Source of the DNA: Hoplostethus atlanticus
Taxonomy: Eukaryota > Chordata > Actinopteri > Trachichthyiformes > Trachichthyidae
Assembly (NCBI GenBank): GCA_034670405.1
Contig: JAXDDX010000060.1
Location: 1,060,001 to 1,124,000 of the forward strand
Direction of reading: 5' to 3'
DNA: 64,000 nucleotides
Shown here: positions 11,627 to 23,394 of the stretch, piece after piece
Layout of the letters: every line of letters starts with the position of its first letter
Position numbering within the stretch: position 1 is the first letter of the stretch
Notes under the pieces: model-generated
Database searches by the model: none
What the model saw: only the letters and a program-made list of their open reading frames with translations
Told to the model about the DNA's origin: nothing
Program-made: the position numbers and the translations under genes

Positions 11627-14163
11627 GGTTACTATAGATTACTATAGGGTTACTATTGATCTTAACAAAACCAAACGTTAAAACGCAATTCTAATGAATA
11701 CAAACGAGGAATCTATTAATAGTAATAGATTTGGCCGTTCCTATGGAAACAGACTGATACTACTTTGTAATATCTTTGTCTTTTAATCGTCTTTGGTGCA
11801 CAAATACAGCAAGGAGCGATGGTGCCCTTTTCACCTTACATCAACTCACATGGTCTACTGACTGCCACCTTGTGGTTAAATAGTTCTTTTAATCAAAAAG
11901 AGGATAAGCCAATTTTTCATTGAGCATTCTCATACCCAAGGACGTAGTGGAGGGAAACCTGACCTAAATCCATTTTACCCACTTTTTAGTCTGACATAAA
12001 TCTTTATGATATAAATTCATAGTAAGTAGCTTCAAATTATGTAAGTTATATGAGAACAGGATCTTTAAAAGACAACAAAAACATAAATCAATGCTTCTCT
12101 GAAAATATAATAGCTTTTGTTTAGAAGGGTGGTTGTTTGCCTTATGATGAGCACCGACTGGAGGTCAGAGTTTACTCGCCTTTTAATTTACCACCATATG
12201 CCATATACCATATGACACTTGTTTACAGCACCAATATCTATCACCACTGGTCAGTGTACTTGTATCACAGTCAGATTACATGACAATATTAACTTTACTG
12301 CACCTTAAGAGGCAAACTCATCTGAGAATAGCATTCTTATTCTAAAACACTTCATTCATACATTAAATATTTGCCTTTAGTCTTGACCTTGCTCTGACCT
12401 CACCAGTCTCTGTGAACAGACACCACAGGCAAGCAGATGGCCAAATCCATGGTACCCGACGGCAACAGCGCGGGAGCAGAGAAACAGTGCTCAGTTCCGG
12501 TGTCATCAGGACCGATAGCTCTGTCTAACCTAACGCCGCCATGGGGCCGATCACCTGCAGTCCTCAAACCCACCTGGAGAGGGGACCTTCTCAAACCCAA
12601 CGGGGGAGCAAGCAGGGCCCCGGAGTTTTTTCTTTGCTTTCATATCAGCTGAGTCATCTTGACATATGACAAACAAATTTCATCCTTGCTTTTCTAAATT
12701 TGCTTGGGCCGGTGAAGGTGTGAGGGTAAGATCTGGTCAGAATCTTGATCTTGATTTCAACAGACTTGCGTCCCTCCCACTTATATTTAAAACATTGGGA
12801 AATTTTAAGTTATTTATTTGCGCATGCTCTCTCAGTGTAGTGCTTTTGAAAAGTTGCCAGCGAAGGCAATGATTGACCTCAACTGGATCAAGCTGTCTGG
12901 TAGTTTTCATCCACCCACTCATACACTGAGGAGAAAGGGCAGAAGCGTAGTGCTATATTCCATCCAGCCACTAGGGGCAGTGTTGTACAGGCTTCATCCT
13001 CCAGTACTGTACATCCAGCAGCAGAATACACAGCAGCCCTAAAAAGCTTGTGAACATTATCTAAACATTGAATTTTGGTTCATATCCTAGACTGAAAGTC
13101 TTCTTAGGTAATTGAGTGATAAACTGGCAAAATTTTTTATATTTTACATCTATATAATGTTTCATATTATTGGAGCAGCACACCACATGTACACCTTGAT
13201 ACATGATACTTAATTGTTGTGCTGGTACTCCTCCATGTTTGTATTATGCTTGTCTAAAACATTTTATTCTGGAAAGTGGGCAGTCCATGCAGTCATTCTG
13301 TATCTTGAGTTTTTTTTTTTCAGTTCAGTTTTAGTATTTTGTTTTTCATACGGCACAGAGAAGACAGCGAAGGGAGTGGCAAAAGCAAAAGAGGAGGTGG
13401 TATTCCATCGGGTGCACGATAAGCCCATCAGCAAAATGAACCACCAGCATGTCTCAGACGTTTACTTATTGAGCAGGGGGGGGGGGCTCTGTTCAGGGCC
13501 ATAGGAAATTCACAGCCATTAAATTGCCCCATAGCTTATTACAGGAGCTATGGGAGGAAGATAACTCTGAAAAATACATGCTAGAAAAACAAGGCTGGAT
13601 AATTGACAGTAGGCTAGTGAGAGAAAGACAGAGAGACATAATAAGAGAGAGAGAGAGAAACCATGGCACATTTCCCAGGCTTAAGATCTGGGTGTTCTCT
13701 CTTTAATTGAAGGTCACCTCTCCACAGTGGAACAACAGGTTGCTCTTTCCACACATCTAATTGCCGCTGTGGAGAAGCAGGAAATCCAGTTGCTCAGTCA
13801 GGAGGCAGAGGCGAGGAGAGACAAAGCAGAGTGAAGAGGTGATGGATATGTTAACTGGAGGCGATGCTGGGCGGAGGAGCCGGGGCTTAGAGGCAGTAAA
13901 ATCCTCACATTATGCGATTGCTATGGATTTTCTGGAGCTTTAGAAAGAGGATCTGCTCCAGATTTTGTTAAACCGATCCAAAGGAGCTGATGTCTAGGCC
14001 AACATGTCTGTCCCAGGCAATAGTACCAACTGTGTGTGTGTGTGTGTGTTAGTGTGTGCACGCGTTCAAAGAGTAGTGATCAAAGGACAGCTCCTAACTT
14101 CGGTCTCCTTCCTCAGGATTAAAAAGATCATCAGTAATAATGGGCGGGGCGGAGGCTGTTAGG

Positions 14164-14166
<3 letters not shown>

Positions 14167-14201
<35 letters not shown>
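14167..14201. repeat. (TG)n microsatellite
   Basis: A perfect TG run. Related runs lie at 14033-14050, 14365-14398 and about 14630-14651, making a local GT cluster. Confidence 0.95.
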
Positions 14202-14204
<3 letters not shown>

Positions 14205-14363
14205 GTTGGGGACAAGTGGGAGCAGAAACCATAAGTGCGGGCTGTTTTTCTGGAAGCGGTGCCTACGCCATCCTCCAGAAACATCATGCAATATTCACCA
14301 CAACAACGTCTTCACTTCTCACTTCGGCCTCCTAGCAGCTTTCCCTGCGAAATGTGTGAATGC

Positions 14364-14402
<39 letters not shown>

Positions 14403-15412
14403 TGCATCTCCCTTAGATCGTGGAAGAACAGTGAGAAATAAACATGACAGTTTATGCAGTGACTGTACGTGGTGTTGTATCATTATTTATGTGTCATTTA
14501 TAAATGAGTGAGCGAGAGGGGGGAAAAAAGAGTGAGAAAGCCTCGAAACCTCCATTGTGAACATTACATTGTATAACACGTATTGTACGAACCTATGCAT
14601 GAGAGCAACCATGTGTTTACTCATGCATGTGTGTGTGTGTGTGTGTGTGTGTTGTCCCGCACTGTTTGCTCTAATCCTCTGAGCATGAGGCTACATTACA
14701 GCACGTCTCCATCATGTCCAAGACAGAGAGCAAGAAAGGCATATGTTCTCTCAGACTGTAGTCAGACCAAAATCTCCCCCCTCTCCCCCCTCTCCTCCTG
14801 ATCCATCTCTCCCTCTCCTCTTCAATCACAACCTCTCCCCAGGAGGAAAAAAAAGAGAGGAGAGGTAGCTAATTAATTACAGTGACTGAGGACTCAGTAG
14901 TAGAGATCTAAGGAGGTGATGAATTGCTCGGTAGTACAACTATGACAGTAATCTGAGGCAATCCCCTCCCTTCAGTACTTACCGCGATAAACCGCTCCCC
15001 ACACTGCCTTGTAATGTCTCTCTCTCGCTCTCTCTCTCGCTCTCTCTCTCTCACCTGAGATTGATTCCAAGGTGCAATAAGGTTGGCAGCAAATTAAGGT
15101 CAAGGGTCAGAGGGAAACACAGCCAATCAAATCACACAAGCCACACAAGCCAATCAGAGGATTGGGCTCTGCCAATTGGATGCAACAGCATGAGCTTGGC
15201 TCTCCTGCGCCCATAGACCAGACTACTTCTTCCACACTGTCCATTCATCATGTGACAGGATCACACACACACACACACTGCTCAAACACCTGCAGCTACT
15301 GTCTGCCTGACATGAGTTAAAAAAAAGTGTTACCTTTACATCATTGGCAAATGACTATTGATCAAAGTTACTTCTGCAAGGTGTGTGTGTAGCTGAGAGA
15401 TCGCTAGATGGC

Positions 15413-15413
<1 letters not shown>

Positions 15414-15462
<49 letters not shown>
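15414..15462. repeat. (GA)n microsatellite
   Basis: A perfect AG/GA run of 49 bases. Confidence 0.95.
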
Positions 15463-15466
<4 letters not shown>

Positions 15467-16706
15467 AGTGCACCTGTATCTGATCATGTTTTATCTTTTT
15501 TTTTTATCCGTCCCAGCAGCACAAAGCAGCTGTCAAGCTTGAAAGCAATGGATCTGTTCCCAATAACGCTTCACCTGATAAATGGTCTTCATTATCTGTC
15601 CCCTCCTCAGGGCAAGGAGCTCTGAATGCCCCCCTCTCAATCGTATCAATCTCTCTTTATAGATCAATAACTACCACTCCACGATAGAACAATCAACTGA
15701 ACCCTCCGCTGCCTTTAACTGTGCCGTTTGACTAAATTGCCAATAGTCGCGTGGCCAGAACGTATAGGTCGATGTAAATTCACATTTTGACTCATTTTGT
15801 TAACCTTTTCTCAGCGGTGGAGGAGGAAATCGTTTTTGGGGCCTTGGAGGAAGTCAGTTGAAGCAAATCTTGAACGCCGCTAAATGAATGTTTGCTCAGA
15901 GTCAACTGCAAGCCCTTTTAAATTGATGGACTGGTTTTGCCATCCTCACAATTTGCAGTAAATGCGTTTAATTAGCCGGCTGTAACCTCATCGGTCGGGT
16001 TTGGTGGAAACGCTGCGTTTTAATCGACATAATTAAACGAGAGCGGGGGGGGGGGGGGGGGGAGAAAGCCGACGCCGCGGTGGCCGACGGTGACTCGCTT
16101 TGCGCGCGATGTAAGGGACCGATGCCTGGATTTGCAGTGGGGGAAAAACATAGAAGTGCTGAACGCCAACACCGCTCAGCATCAATACTGCATGCAGTAA
16201 TGCTGGAAAGCCGAGCACCCCCCCAGACCACGAGGCACACACAAGAGGGCTCAAATAAGTCCCAGTCACTGAGCTTTAGAGCTTGAATAAGCTCTTATGA
16301 AGAAAAAAAAGAGGAAACAGTTCTGCATTCATCATATTGCATCTGAGAGGGAAACTGGGTCAGATGGATAATAATGCACAGAGTTTTGAGTCTGTCTTTC
16401 CAAAGTGAAGCTACTCCCTAGTCAGCTAGCTGAGGCGACTCTTTCTGCTAGGAACAATATACAGTCATGAGAGAATTGGGCATATTTTGAGGAGAACCAC
16501 GGGCCGATGCTATGTCCACACGTAACTGCAGTACTTTATATAATACTCTATAATTCTGTGCTGACACTGGACACATACTGTATAATACTTACACACACAG
16601 CACATCTATAAAACATCTTCTCCATGCACACTCATGAATCTGTAATGCACTATATTATGTATGTTCACACATGTTCATGAGTACACGTGTGTGTGTTCCC
16701 ACCGAC

Positions 16707-16968
16707 CTGTGCTGCTCTGGATGGTTCTGACAGTGGTGGTGGTCCGAGGGGGCGAGATGACCCCCCTGGCGCCCCCTACCATGGCGCCTCCTCCCTCCTC
16801 CTCTTCCTGGGAGCAGCCTTTCTCGATGGCGCGCACGTAGCTGTGGCTCCGCATGCGGAAGCAGCCCGGCATGGGCAGGTCCAGGGCGTCCACCGCCTGC
16901 GACTCCATCTCGCTGAACACGGACTCGCACACCGCCTCGATCTGCCCGTTCACCTCCACCTCGCTCAC
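16707..16968 (-). CDS. dlgap1: dlgap1 coding exon 4 (residues 496-582 plus one base)
   Basis: The exon encodes VSEVEVNGQIEAVCESVFSE, MESQAVDALDLPMPG, CFRMRSHSYVRAIEKGCSQ, then an acidic and Gly-rich segment and SPPRTTTTVRTIQSST. It carries GK-binding repeat 5 (Ser538-Tyr539). The acceptor is CTCCTCCGCAG|GTGAGC with AG at 16970-16969. The donor is AGCACAG|GTCGGT with GT at 16706-16705, leaving one base, as expected for the Val codon that follows in the family. The length is 262 bases. The segment EEEEGGGAMVGGARGVI (residues 550-566) replaces the DDECVSLRSS-like residues of mammalian DLGAP1 and is the most divergent part of the exon. It is the last dlgap1 exon I can find in the window. Confidence 0.96.
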
Positions 16969-17120
16969 CTGCGGAGGAGGAGGAGGAGGAGGTGGGGGGA
17001 CGCACATGGGACATACACAACCCGCAAAGAAGAAGCAGAGGAAAACACACCAGCACCAGGAGAAGAGACATTAGGTTAGAAAAGCAAAATCCAGAGCAAC
17101 AATATTGAACGATTCAATTG

Positions 17121-17438
17121 ATTAAAGCTACACTAGGCGAGATTTGTACGCCCCTAATTGAGACCCTGTCGATTCGCCTTATTTGACAAAATGAAATCCT
17201 GGTGTCACGTATGCACACTTCTCTACCCGCAGGAAGTGACGAATTGAAACAAGAGTGAAATAGAAACTCTTTCCTAAACAGCAGGCACTACTGGGAGGAA
17301 GCTGGACTCACCACCTCTCTCATCCCTTTGCCATAAAGCGAGCACAGACCCGTCAGATTGTGTGATTTGTGGGTATTGAAGTTACCTCTCACGCCCATTT
17401 GGAGCCTAACATGCAAACTTGCCTAGTGTAGCTTTAAT
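17121..17438. mobile_element. MITE with about 20-base terminal inverted repeats, in dlgap1 intron 3
   Basis: The left end ATTAAAGCTACACTAGGCGA and the right end (read inward) ATTAAAGCTACACTAGGCAA match at all but one of 20 positions. The unit is 318 bases with no coding capacity. TTAA occurs symmetrically just inside both ends, so the true boundary could be a TTAA or TTA/TAA target duplication. The AAAGCTACACTA end is common in teleost short elements. High identity between the arms suggests a moderately young insertion. Confidence 0.75.
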
Positions 17439-17854
17439 AAAAAACACATATATTCAGGAACAAAAAAACATCCAGGGTGCAAAGGGGAGGAATTATTGCG
17501 GGATCAAATTTTCAGAGGGCCATCCACTACAGAACTACAGGCGCTGTGGCAGCAAGAGTGTTGGTATCACAGGTGAGACTCAGGAAGCGTCACTGTTGAG
17601 ACTACTGGGAAATGGAGTGTGACAACAGGAATGTAACTACACCTACTGAAGTTTGGGTTTTAGTGGAATTGAGTCAAACCAGGGTCTGTAAATAGAGATG
17701 GGTGGGTGCGTGGAAGGTAGGTAGCTCAGTTCAGGATAATACAGAAAAGCAACCAAACTGTGTTGGGAATGGGATGCAGCCGGGGGTTGGATGTGTCAGT
17801 GGGATGTTGGGATGGTTTTGAGTGTGTGTCACTGAAGAGAGACAGTGGCCCAAT

Positions 17855-18409
17855 GTTACACCTGGTATTAAAATGCAACCTCTATCCATGATATCCATAA
17901 TGATCAATACCTTTTGCATTTACACCTGGAATGTATACGCGTTCACATTGTTTGCATCCTGTCTGCATTGTGATTGGATAACAATTTTTCACACACACTA
18001 TGCAAAGCAGACAAGCAGGTGGCCATGTGGCACTGTCAACAAAAGCAAACATGACGGGTGTCGGGTCACTGGGCACGATGTCATACAGCCTGTACTCACT
18101 TTCACCTGAAGCGGAAATTATTTATTTTATGACTCTGCTGAGAACGCTACTAGGCGCTATGGATGAGCGCTAGTAGCGAGCAGCGATGACAGGTGGGAGC
18201 GGATCGTTCTGAAGTCCTTCAGTGAAGGTGAAGAATGGCAAACTTCAGAGTGAGTCATGACGTTTCCACTCCCGTTGGCGGTAGTTTCTCACAAATGCGA
18301 ACACCCTGTATGGATTGCTTTTTACTATTTTACTATTGCTGACTGGCTGAGATCCGATTGCAATGCAGGATATCCAGATACAGATCGCATTTCGATACCA
18401 GGTCTAAAT
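17855..18409. mobile_element. Inverted-repeat DNA element of about 555 bases, in dlgap1 intron 3
   Basis: The left end GTTACACCTGGTATTAAAAT and the right end (read inward) ATTTAGACCTGGTATCGAAA are similar, and both continue into matching GC-rich then GATATCC-containing sequence about 35-45 bases in. The element has no transposase. ACACCTGGTATTAAAATGC is a phrase I associate with a dispersed fish repeat. I could not define a target-site duplication. Confidence 0.6.
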
Positions 18410-18498
18410 GGGGTCTGTGAGTGCAAGACAACAGTGCGAGTGTGTATAGCTTGGAGTCAGAAAGGTTTCAGGGCCTCGATTCAATCCAATGATATGAC

Positions 18499-18502
<4 letters not shown>

Positions 18503-18544
<42 letters not shown>
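18503..18544. repeat. (GA)n microsatellite in intron 3
   Basis: A perfect AG/GA run of 42 bases. Confidence 0.95.
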
Positions 18545-18546
<2 letters not shown>

Positions 18547-19275
18547 TCGTGGCATCCCTTTTTGCCGGTGTATTTTTGTAGGTACCAGCGGTTGAGTGGC
18601 AGCTCTAGTGTGCCATTATCCTCTGGGCCCGCTCCATGCCGGCACTTAAGGGGATGTCTCGAGGGTCCGTCCTTCACCCTGGTGAGACAAAGCGCTGCCC
18701 CTGGGCTTCAAGGGAGAGTAAAGATTCCCATTTTCCCAGGCGAAACAGGTAAGCTAAGCTCCCCTGTCCCTCCAAATCCAATATGATGAACATCTTATTT
18801 TGTGGCCGCCAGGACGATATCAGACGCTCTGCTGCCTCCAACATTTACCACTGAAGGATGAGCGTTTCCACGGTTTCCTGGCCAATTATTCAATATGCTC
18901 AACATCTGTCAAATCAAGCCAAAGTATTTAACGGGGGAGGGCAGCCTGCCCATCATCATTTGAAACCGATCTCTATTTCAATTATTCAACGTGCCTGCGT
19001 GGTGACTCTTGTTGTGTCATCTCTAATGAAGACGCTAAATTGAAGCAAGCATCTCCATTCTGCTTCGCAAAACAGCACCAAAGTAGAAGGAGCATATTGG
19101 GGCAATGGAGAGCCGAATCACGCCTGCATGCCCTCCTGTTTGATTCATCTGAACACACCTCTGATGAGCCAGATGGTGACCTCATTGTTAGTTTAGTTAG
19201 GAATTTCCTCCCCCTGTGCACAACCTGGGTGGACATAGTGGGAGGTCGGAGGGGGCACCCCTGGGTGCCACTAAC

Positions 19276-19453
19276 CTGGCTGATGGTGCTCATGGCCCTC
19301 ATGTAACTCTCGTTTCGCGAGCGGAACTTTGGCGAGGCCAGCAACCCCGCCGGGTCCAAGCTGTCCAGACTCCTATTGATGGAAACTTCACTCACCGCCC
19401 GCAGATAGCTGTGACTCCGGATCTGCAGCTTGGGAGAGTGCTCCGTGGAAATC
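19276..19453 (-). CDS. dlgap1: dlgap1 coding exon 3 (residues 436-495)
   Basis: The exon supplies the G of Lys436, then ISTEHSPKLQIRSHSYLRAV, SEVSINRSLDSLDPAGLL and SPKFRSRNESYMRAMSTISQ. The SEVSINRSLDSLDPAGLL stretch is characteristic of DLGAP1 and is replaced in DLGAP3 and DLGAP4, which makes it the best paralogue marker here. It holds GK-binding repeats 3 (Ser451-Tyr452) and 4 (Ser485-Tyr486). The acceptor is CTTGTGACAG|GATTTCC with AG at 19455-19454. The donor is AGCCAG|GTTAGT with GT at 19275-19274, a slightly weaker donor than the others. The length is 178 bases and the exon leaves in phase 0. The reading frame stays open past the donor for over 90 codons, so intron retention would add unrelated residues rather than stop at once. 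Confidence 0.97.
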
Positions 19454-20291
19454 CTGTCACAAGAAAGACAGAGAGAGAGAGAGAGAAAGAGCGAAATAGA
19501 GAGGCAGAGAGATGAAGTGATGGAAACAGAGAAGGAGTCAGAGTCAGAGTGAGATAGGAAGAGAGGGAGAAGGAGAGAGAGTACTTGGCAGTGTGTATGA
19601 ACCCAAAGATACAGATCAATCCTGCAATTGCTTCAGGAGACACCCGTTATCTAATCAACAAGCACAGGACTATTGAGGAACTCTCAGTAGCTTAGGTAGT
19701 CTGTCCTTGAAGCACCTTCTAAGTACTTTCTAAACACTTAACGGAGAAAAGGCAAGGGAAGAGGAAGTGTGTGTGTGTGTGTGTGATCCACTGAATTTAG
19801 AGTTTCACACAAACTTGCAGAGGGCAGACGAACGGACACACACACACACAAAAACATATGCACAAACACAATCTGCTCCCTCCGAGGAAGATGAATAGGT
19901 ATCTCATTAGCTTTTAGCTGCACACAACAAGCAGGTGGGCTATCGCTCAGCACCTTCACACCTGTGTGTGTGTGTGTGTGTGTGTGTGGCTTACAGAGTA
20001 GTTGGATGCAAGCTAAACAATTCATTAATCAGGGGGAAATAAAACCTGAAAAGCTGCCTTGCTCTCCTCTCTATGAACTCGGTGGCCTACTAAACTGAAC
20101 CGGGAACAAAGTGTACGGCAAGAAATGAAACACAACTGAGAATAGAAAGTTTATTCTCAACCCAACCGTGACAAATAAACGTCCAATAGCCCCTTTGTTT
20201 CTCTCGCTCTCTTTTTTCCGTCTTTCTCTTTCATTTGTGGGTACATACAACATGTTCACTCACACACACACACACACACACATACTGTACA

Positions 20292-20294
<3 letters not shown>

Positions 20295-20336
<42 letters not shown>
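20295..20336. repeat. (AC)21 microsatellite in intron 2
   Basis: A perfect AC run, with a shorter one at 20263-20282. Confidence 0.95.
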
Positions 20337-20338
<2 letters not shown>

Positions 20339-20460
20339 CTATGACTCTCCCTCCAGGTCCAGTCTGCTTTAATTATGTATGTCCTCCTTAAAATAGAGCG
20401 TGGTTACCACAGCGAAGCAAACTGGATTACTCATTCTTGGATGGAAGAAGGGATGGAGGG

Positions 20461-20500
20461 AAGGAGGGAGGGAGGGAGGGAGGGAGGGAGGGAGGGAGGG
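20461..20500. repeat. (GGGA)n tetranucleotide run
   Basis: About ten copies of GGGA/GGAG. Closely spaced GGG triplets give it quadruplex potential. Confidence 0.9.
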
Positions 20501-20789
20501 TAGTGGAGGTGTGTGTGTGAGTGAGTGAGTGAAGGGAAACAAGGGGAGTGGAAGGATGGCCGAGGCATTGAGGCAGGAAACGGGGGTGGCGGTTTTTGGA
20601 CGTAACCGCTCATCTCAAAGACAGATCATTTAACACAGACTAGAACGTAACGAAGGCTATCACAGCTATCTGTCAGCGCTCACTCAGGTATGTACCGTTT
20701 CTTCAACACAGTTCATTCTTTTTTGAATAGGAGGTTTTTGCGATGAGGTGTCCCGTAGCGGCGCCAGGGCTTTCCTGCACGTTTTAAAC

Positions 20790-20923
20790 CGGCGCTGCTC
20801 AACCAGCGGGTCGGCAGACGACAGCGCCACAGGTTCACAGACGAAGGACGACTTTAATGGAGGAATACTGTGTGGCCAAAGCAGAATTCAGCTTCCAGGG
20901 CAAAACCCAGTTGAGAACCGCTG
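20790..20923. mobile_element. Short hAT-like element (134 bases) in dlgap1 intron 2
   Basis: The right end read inward is CAGCGGTTCTCAACTGGG, the classic hAT end found in many vertebrates. The left end, CGGCGCTGCTCAACCAGCGG, is a mutated version followed by the typical GGGTCGG. Flanking octamers TTTTAAAC and ATTTCAAC match at 6 of 8 positions, consistent with an old 8-base target-site duplication. Confidence 0.6.
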
Positions 20924-21084
20924 ATTTCAACCACCCTGGGGTGTTATTTGATTATAGAAATCAGAAGTTGCAGCATTCAAGTGAAAAAAAATGAGTGTAT
21001 ATGGATATAGATAGGCCGTCTGAGGTCTGTAATTTTAGGTGAGAGTCAAGAAAGAACTCCCTCTATCTACATGAGTATCTCCAT

Positions 21085-21230
21085 ATTACATTAGATTACA
21101 TTAGATTACATTAGATTACTTTATTGTCTGTTTCAAGAAATGTGTCTTGCGTATCAGAAAGTGCCATCATGCGTAAAAATACATCAAAACATAAGAAATC
21201 ATGACATTTATCAGACGCCACATCACATCA
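21085..21230 (+). mobile_element. 10-base tandem followed by retroelement-like tail
   Basis: Three copies of ACATTAGATT (21088-21117) lead into ACTTTATTGTCTGTTTCAAG and a TGTGTCTTGCG phrase. These resemble the ends of fish non-LTR elements that have TTTATTGTC and GAAATTTGTCTTG motifs. Identification is by remembered motif only, and the right boundary is uncertain. Confidence 0.35.
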
Positions 21231-22420
21231 CAACACAGCCCAGTCGATAAAATGCATTGATAAGACGCCATCCCTTCCCCCACCCCCCACCCCGACCCCC
21301 GACTCCTCCGGTCTCTTTCCCTGATGGGATGTGGCACAAATGAGTATACAGTATGTCTCCTCTTCTCTATCTCTTCTCATTGTCCCACATTTTGGATTCC
21401 CTCTGGGCCTGATTATAGTCAGGAAGAAGGACGGCTATTGTAGCGACCTGAATGGCAGGACCTAGCCTGTAATCAGTGTGACCTGAGGGGGGTCAGCGAG
21501 TCCCAGGGTGCCTCTCTGCAGAACAAGTGCCATTAATGAATACATGTTCCCCTCTGCCAGCCGACCATCAGGTCTAAGGCTGTCTGTCGCAGATTGCACT
21601 GCACTGCCGGGTGATGGGGGTACTTCTATTAAACCTCCATCGAGATCTCTGTTTCCTTGTCTCCTATCTTCTTCCCTCTCCATCCTGTAACTTTGCCCCC
21701 TTGTTTTTTGCGCCTTGCCTTGAGCTTTACTGCCTGCATCTCCCCTTTCCTCTATTTCCTTCCACCTTCTCCTCTTTCTTCCTTCCTTCTGTCTGTCTGT
21801 CTCTCTTCATCACTATCTGTCTTGAGAGTGCTTGGAGGGATGGAGGGACAGAGGGATGGAAAAGCGATTACCGCACCCTGTTATTTAGGGTGTCTGGTCT
21901 CAGAGTGAAATAAAAAAATAAACACGATAAAATCTAGGCCAGAAAATAAATGAGTTTGCAGTAAACAGGGCGAGATGGTTGTTAGCGAGTGAGTGAAGCA
22001 AGAAAGGATGTCATTTTCTTCTGAGCTTGTTTGTCTGCAAGGAATAATCCCAGCCATTTCAACACGTTTTATCTGCGCGCGGTTTTAATAAGGCGCAGGG
22101 TTAGCGTCGGGTGAGAGTAAACAACTTGCCTGAAACAATATTTCACCGAGCAAGGACACAATGGCCACGAAATAGGCTCTAAAACATATGGAACAATTTA
22201 GCTGATGATTTAATCGTTGCGGAGTGTGAAGCAGACTAGTGCCAGCTCCCTAAAACACAGCGTGAAAACAAGATGTCAGCTGCTACCGCCTCGTTCTGCG
22301 TCTCCGATGTGCAGCACTGCAGTTTGGTTTGTTCCACTGGGTTCCAGCAGATGATGATGCCGTTCCTCGGGCCAAATTCAAGTCATTAGTGGGCCCCAAG
22401 CTGCGCCACTTGCACTTATA

Positions 22421-22423
<3 letters not shown>

Positions 22424-22458
<35 letters not shown>
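22424..22458. repeat. (TG)n microsatellite in intron 2
   Basis: A perfect GT run; a second lies at 22590-22608. Confidence 0.95.
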
Positions 22459-22459
<1 letters not shown>

Positions 22460-22582
22460 AACCAGTAACAATGACTGAGCATCCAGGGATTAGAAACATT
22501 GGTGTTCTCCTCATTCCTCTGTATATTACACACATCATTCACAGCCCTGTGCTAAGACTGGTTTGTTAAATTGTGTGTGTAA

Positions 22583-22613
<31 letters not shown>

Positions 22614-23177
22614 GTTAATTATGTTGTCAAGCTGTACTCAGACATGTCAATGCATCAGTTGGGTTGTGAGTTGTCATATCCACAACAGTTAAGAAGACGG
22701 TGGATGGACATGATGATAAATCACGTTCAGTAATAGAGTCATGGACTGTTATGGACTGCTCGCCCAAAGTCATTCTTTCATTACCATTGGATTGCATTTT
22801 TCCTTTTCCCCACTCGGTAATGAATTCTACCATTCGGATGGCCCGGAGGAAAGCGAGCTTCTTGTGACAGCCCCGTATTAAATGTACGGCGGACCTGAGT
22901 GTGAACAATGTCGTCGACCTGATGTGATGGAAGACTTTGTAGAATCAGAAAACCACTTGCTGGGTTCCAATCCTGTTGAATATTTCATGAACACACGCTG
23001 TGGAAAGACTCTGCTGCGGCACTGCGAACGCCTTTCGCGACCAAAAAACAACTTCACAAAAAATCCTCAACTTATAGAGCTCGGCTTTTAACCTCAGGTT
23101 GTTCAACGAAACGCCTTGGGGAGGAGAGAACGTATTTACTGATGTTTGCCTCAGATCTCTCTGTCTAGGTTCCTTCC

Positions 23178-23182
<5 letters not shown>

Positions 23183-23216
<34 letters not shown>
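23183..23216. repeat. (CT)17 microsatellite in intron 2
   Basis: A perfect CT run about 210 bases from the exon 2 donor. Confidence 0.95.
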
Positions 23217-23220
<4 letters not shown>

Positions 23221-23394
23221 TCTGTCGGTCTCACTCAAACAACACCTGCAAATATGATCGCTGAACACAGGCTTTAGTCACGCTCCTACACATGACGTAA
23301 AGGAGCACGCCTATAAACACGGATGTAAAGGCATGCGGACAGTCACACCGAACACACATGCAGGCATCGACACAGATCGTCACGATGTACTCAC

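Larger units (their letters stand above)
1..16706 (-). other. dlgap1: dlgap1 intron 4 (left part; continues beyond the window)
   Basis: I see no downstream dlgap1 exon here: the VSSCITTYKK, FRRFTRSNSV-like and GKAP-domain blocks are all absent from the longer open frames on the minus strand. From 1 to 7.3 kb it is packed with CA, GT, CT and GA microsatellites and G-rich purine tracts. From 7.9 to 9.6 kb it holds a Tc1-type remnant, a hAT element and a LINE/SINE-like tail. At 11.0-11.7 kb there is a CpG-dense patch and a small inverted-repeat element. From 12 to 16.6 kb there are GT/GA runs and otherwise unique sequence, with a short GC-rich patch after a poly-G run at 16046-16062. Confidence 0.7.
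16969..19275 (-). other. dlgap1: dlgap1 intron 3
   Basis: The 2.3 kb intron between exons 3 and 4 contains two inverted-repeat elements (17121-17438 and 17855-18409) and a GA run (18503-18544). The acceptor end (16971-16995) is a CCT/CTC-repeat pyrimidine tract. The rest is unique sequence with nothing recognisable. Confidence 0.9.
19454..23394 (-). other. dlgap1: dlgap1 intron 2
   Basis: The 3.9 kb intron holds GA-rich sequence next to the exon 3 acceptor, CA runs at 20263-20336, a GGGA tandem run at 20461-20500, a hAT-like short element at 20790-20923, a 10-base tandem plus retroelement-like tail at 21085-21230, GT runs at 22424-22458 and 22590-22608, and a CT run at 23183-23216. I found no extra exon. 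Confidence 0.9.

Noticed and set aside
1..16700. Search for the remaining dlgap1 exons
   Set aside because: No minus-strand stretch shows the VSSCITTYKKTPPPVPPR, IGIQVD or GKAP-domain signatures, so the downstream exons are taken to lie outside the window. Very short exons could have been missed.
16687..17079. 130-codon plus-strand open frame over dlgap1 exon 4
   Set aside because: It is antisense to a well-supported exon and mirrors its codon pattern, and its Arg/Gly runs come from a CCT repeat in the intron.
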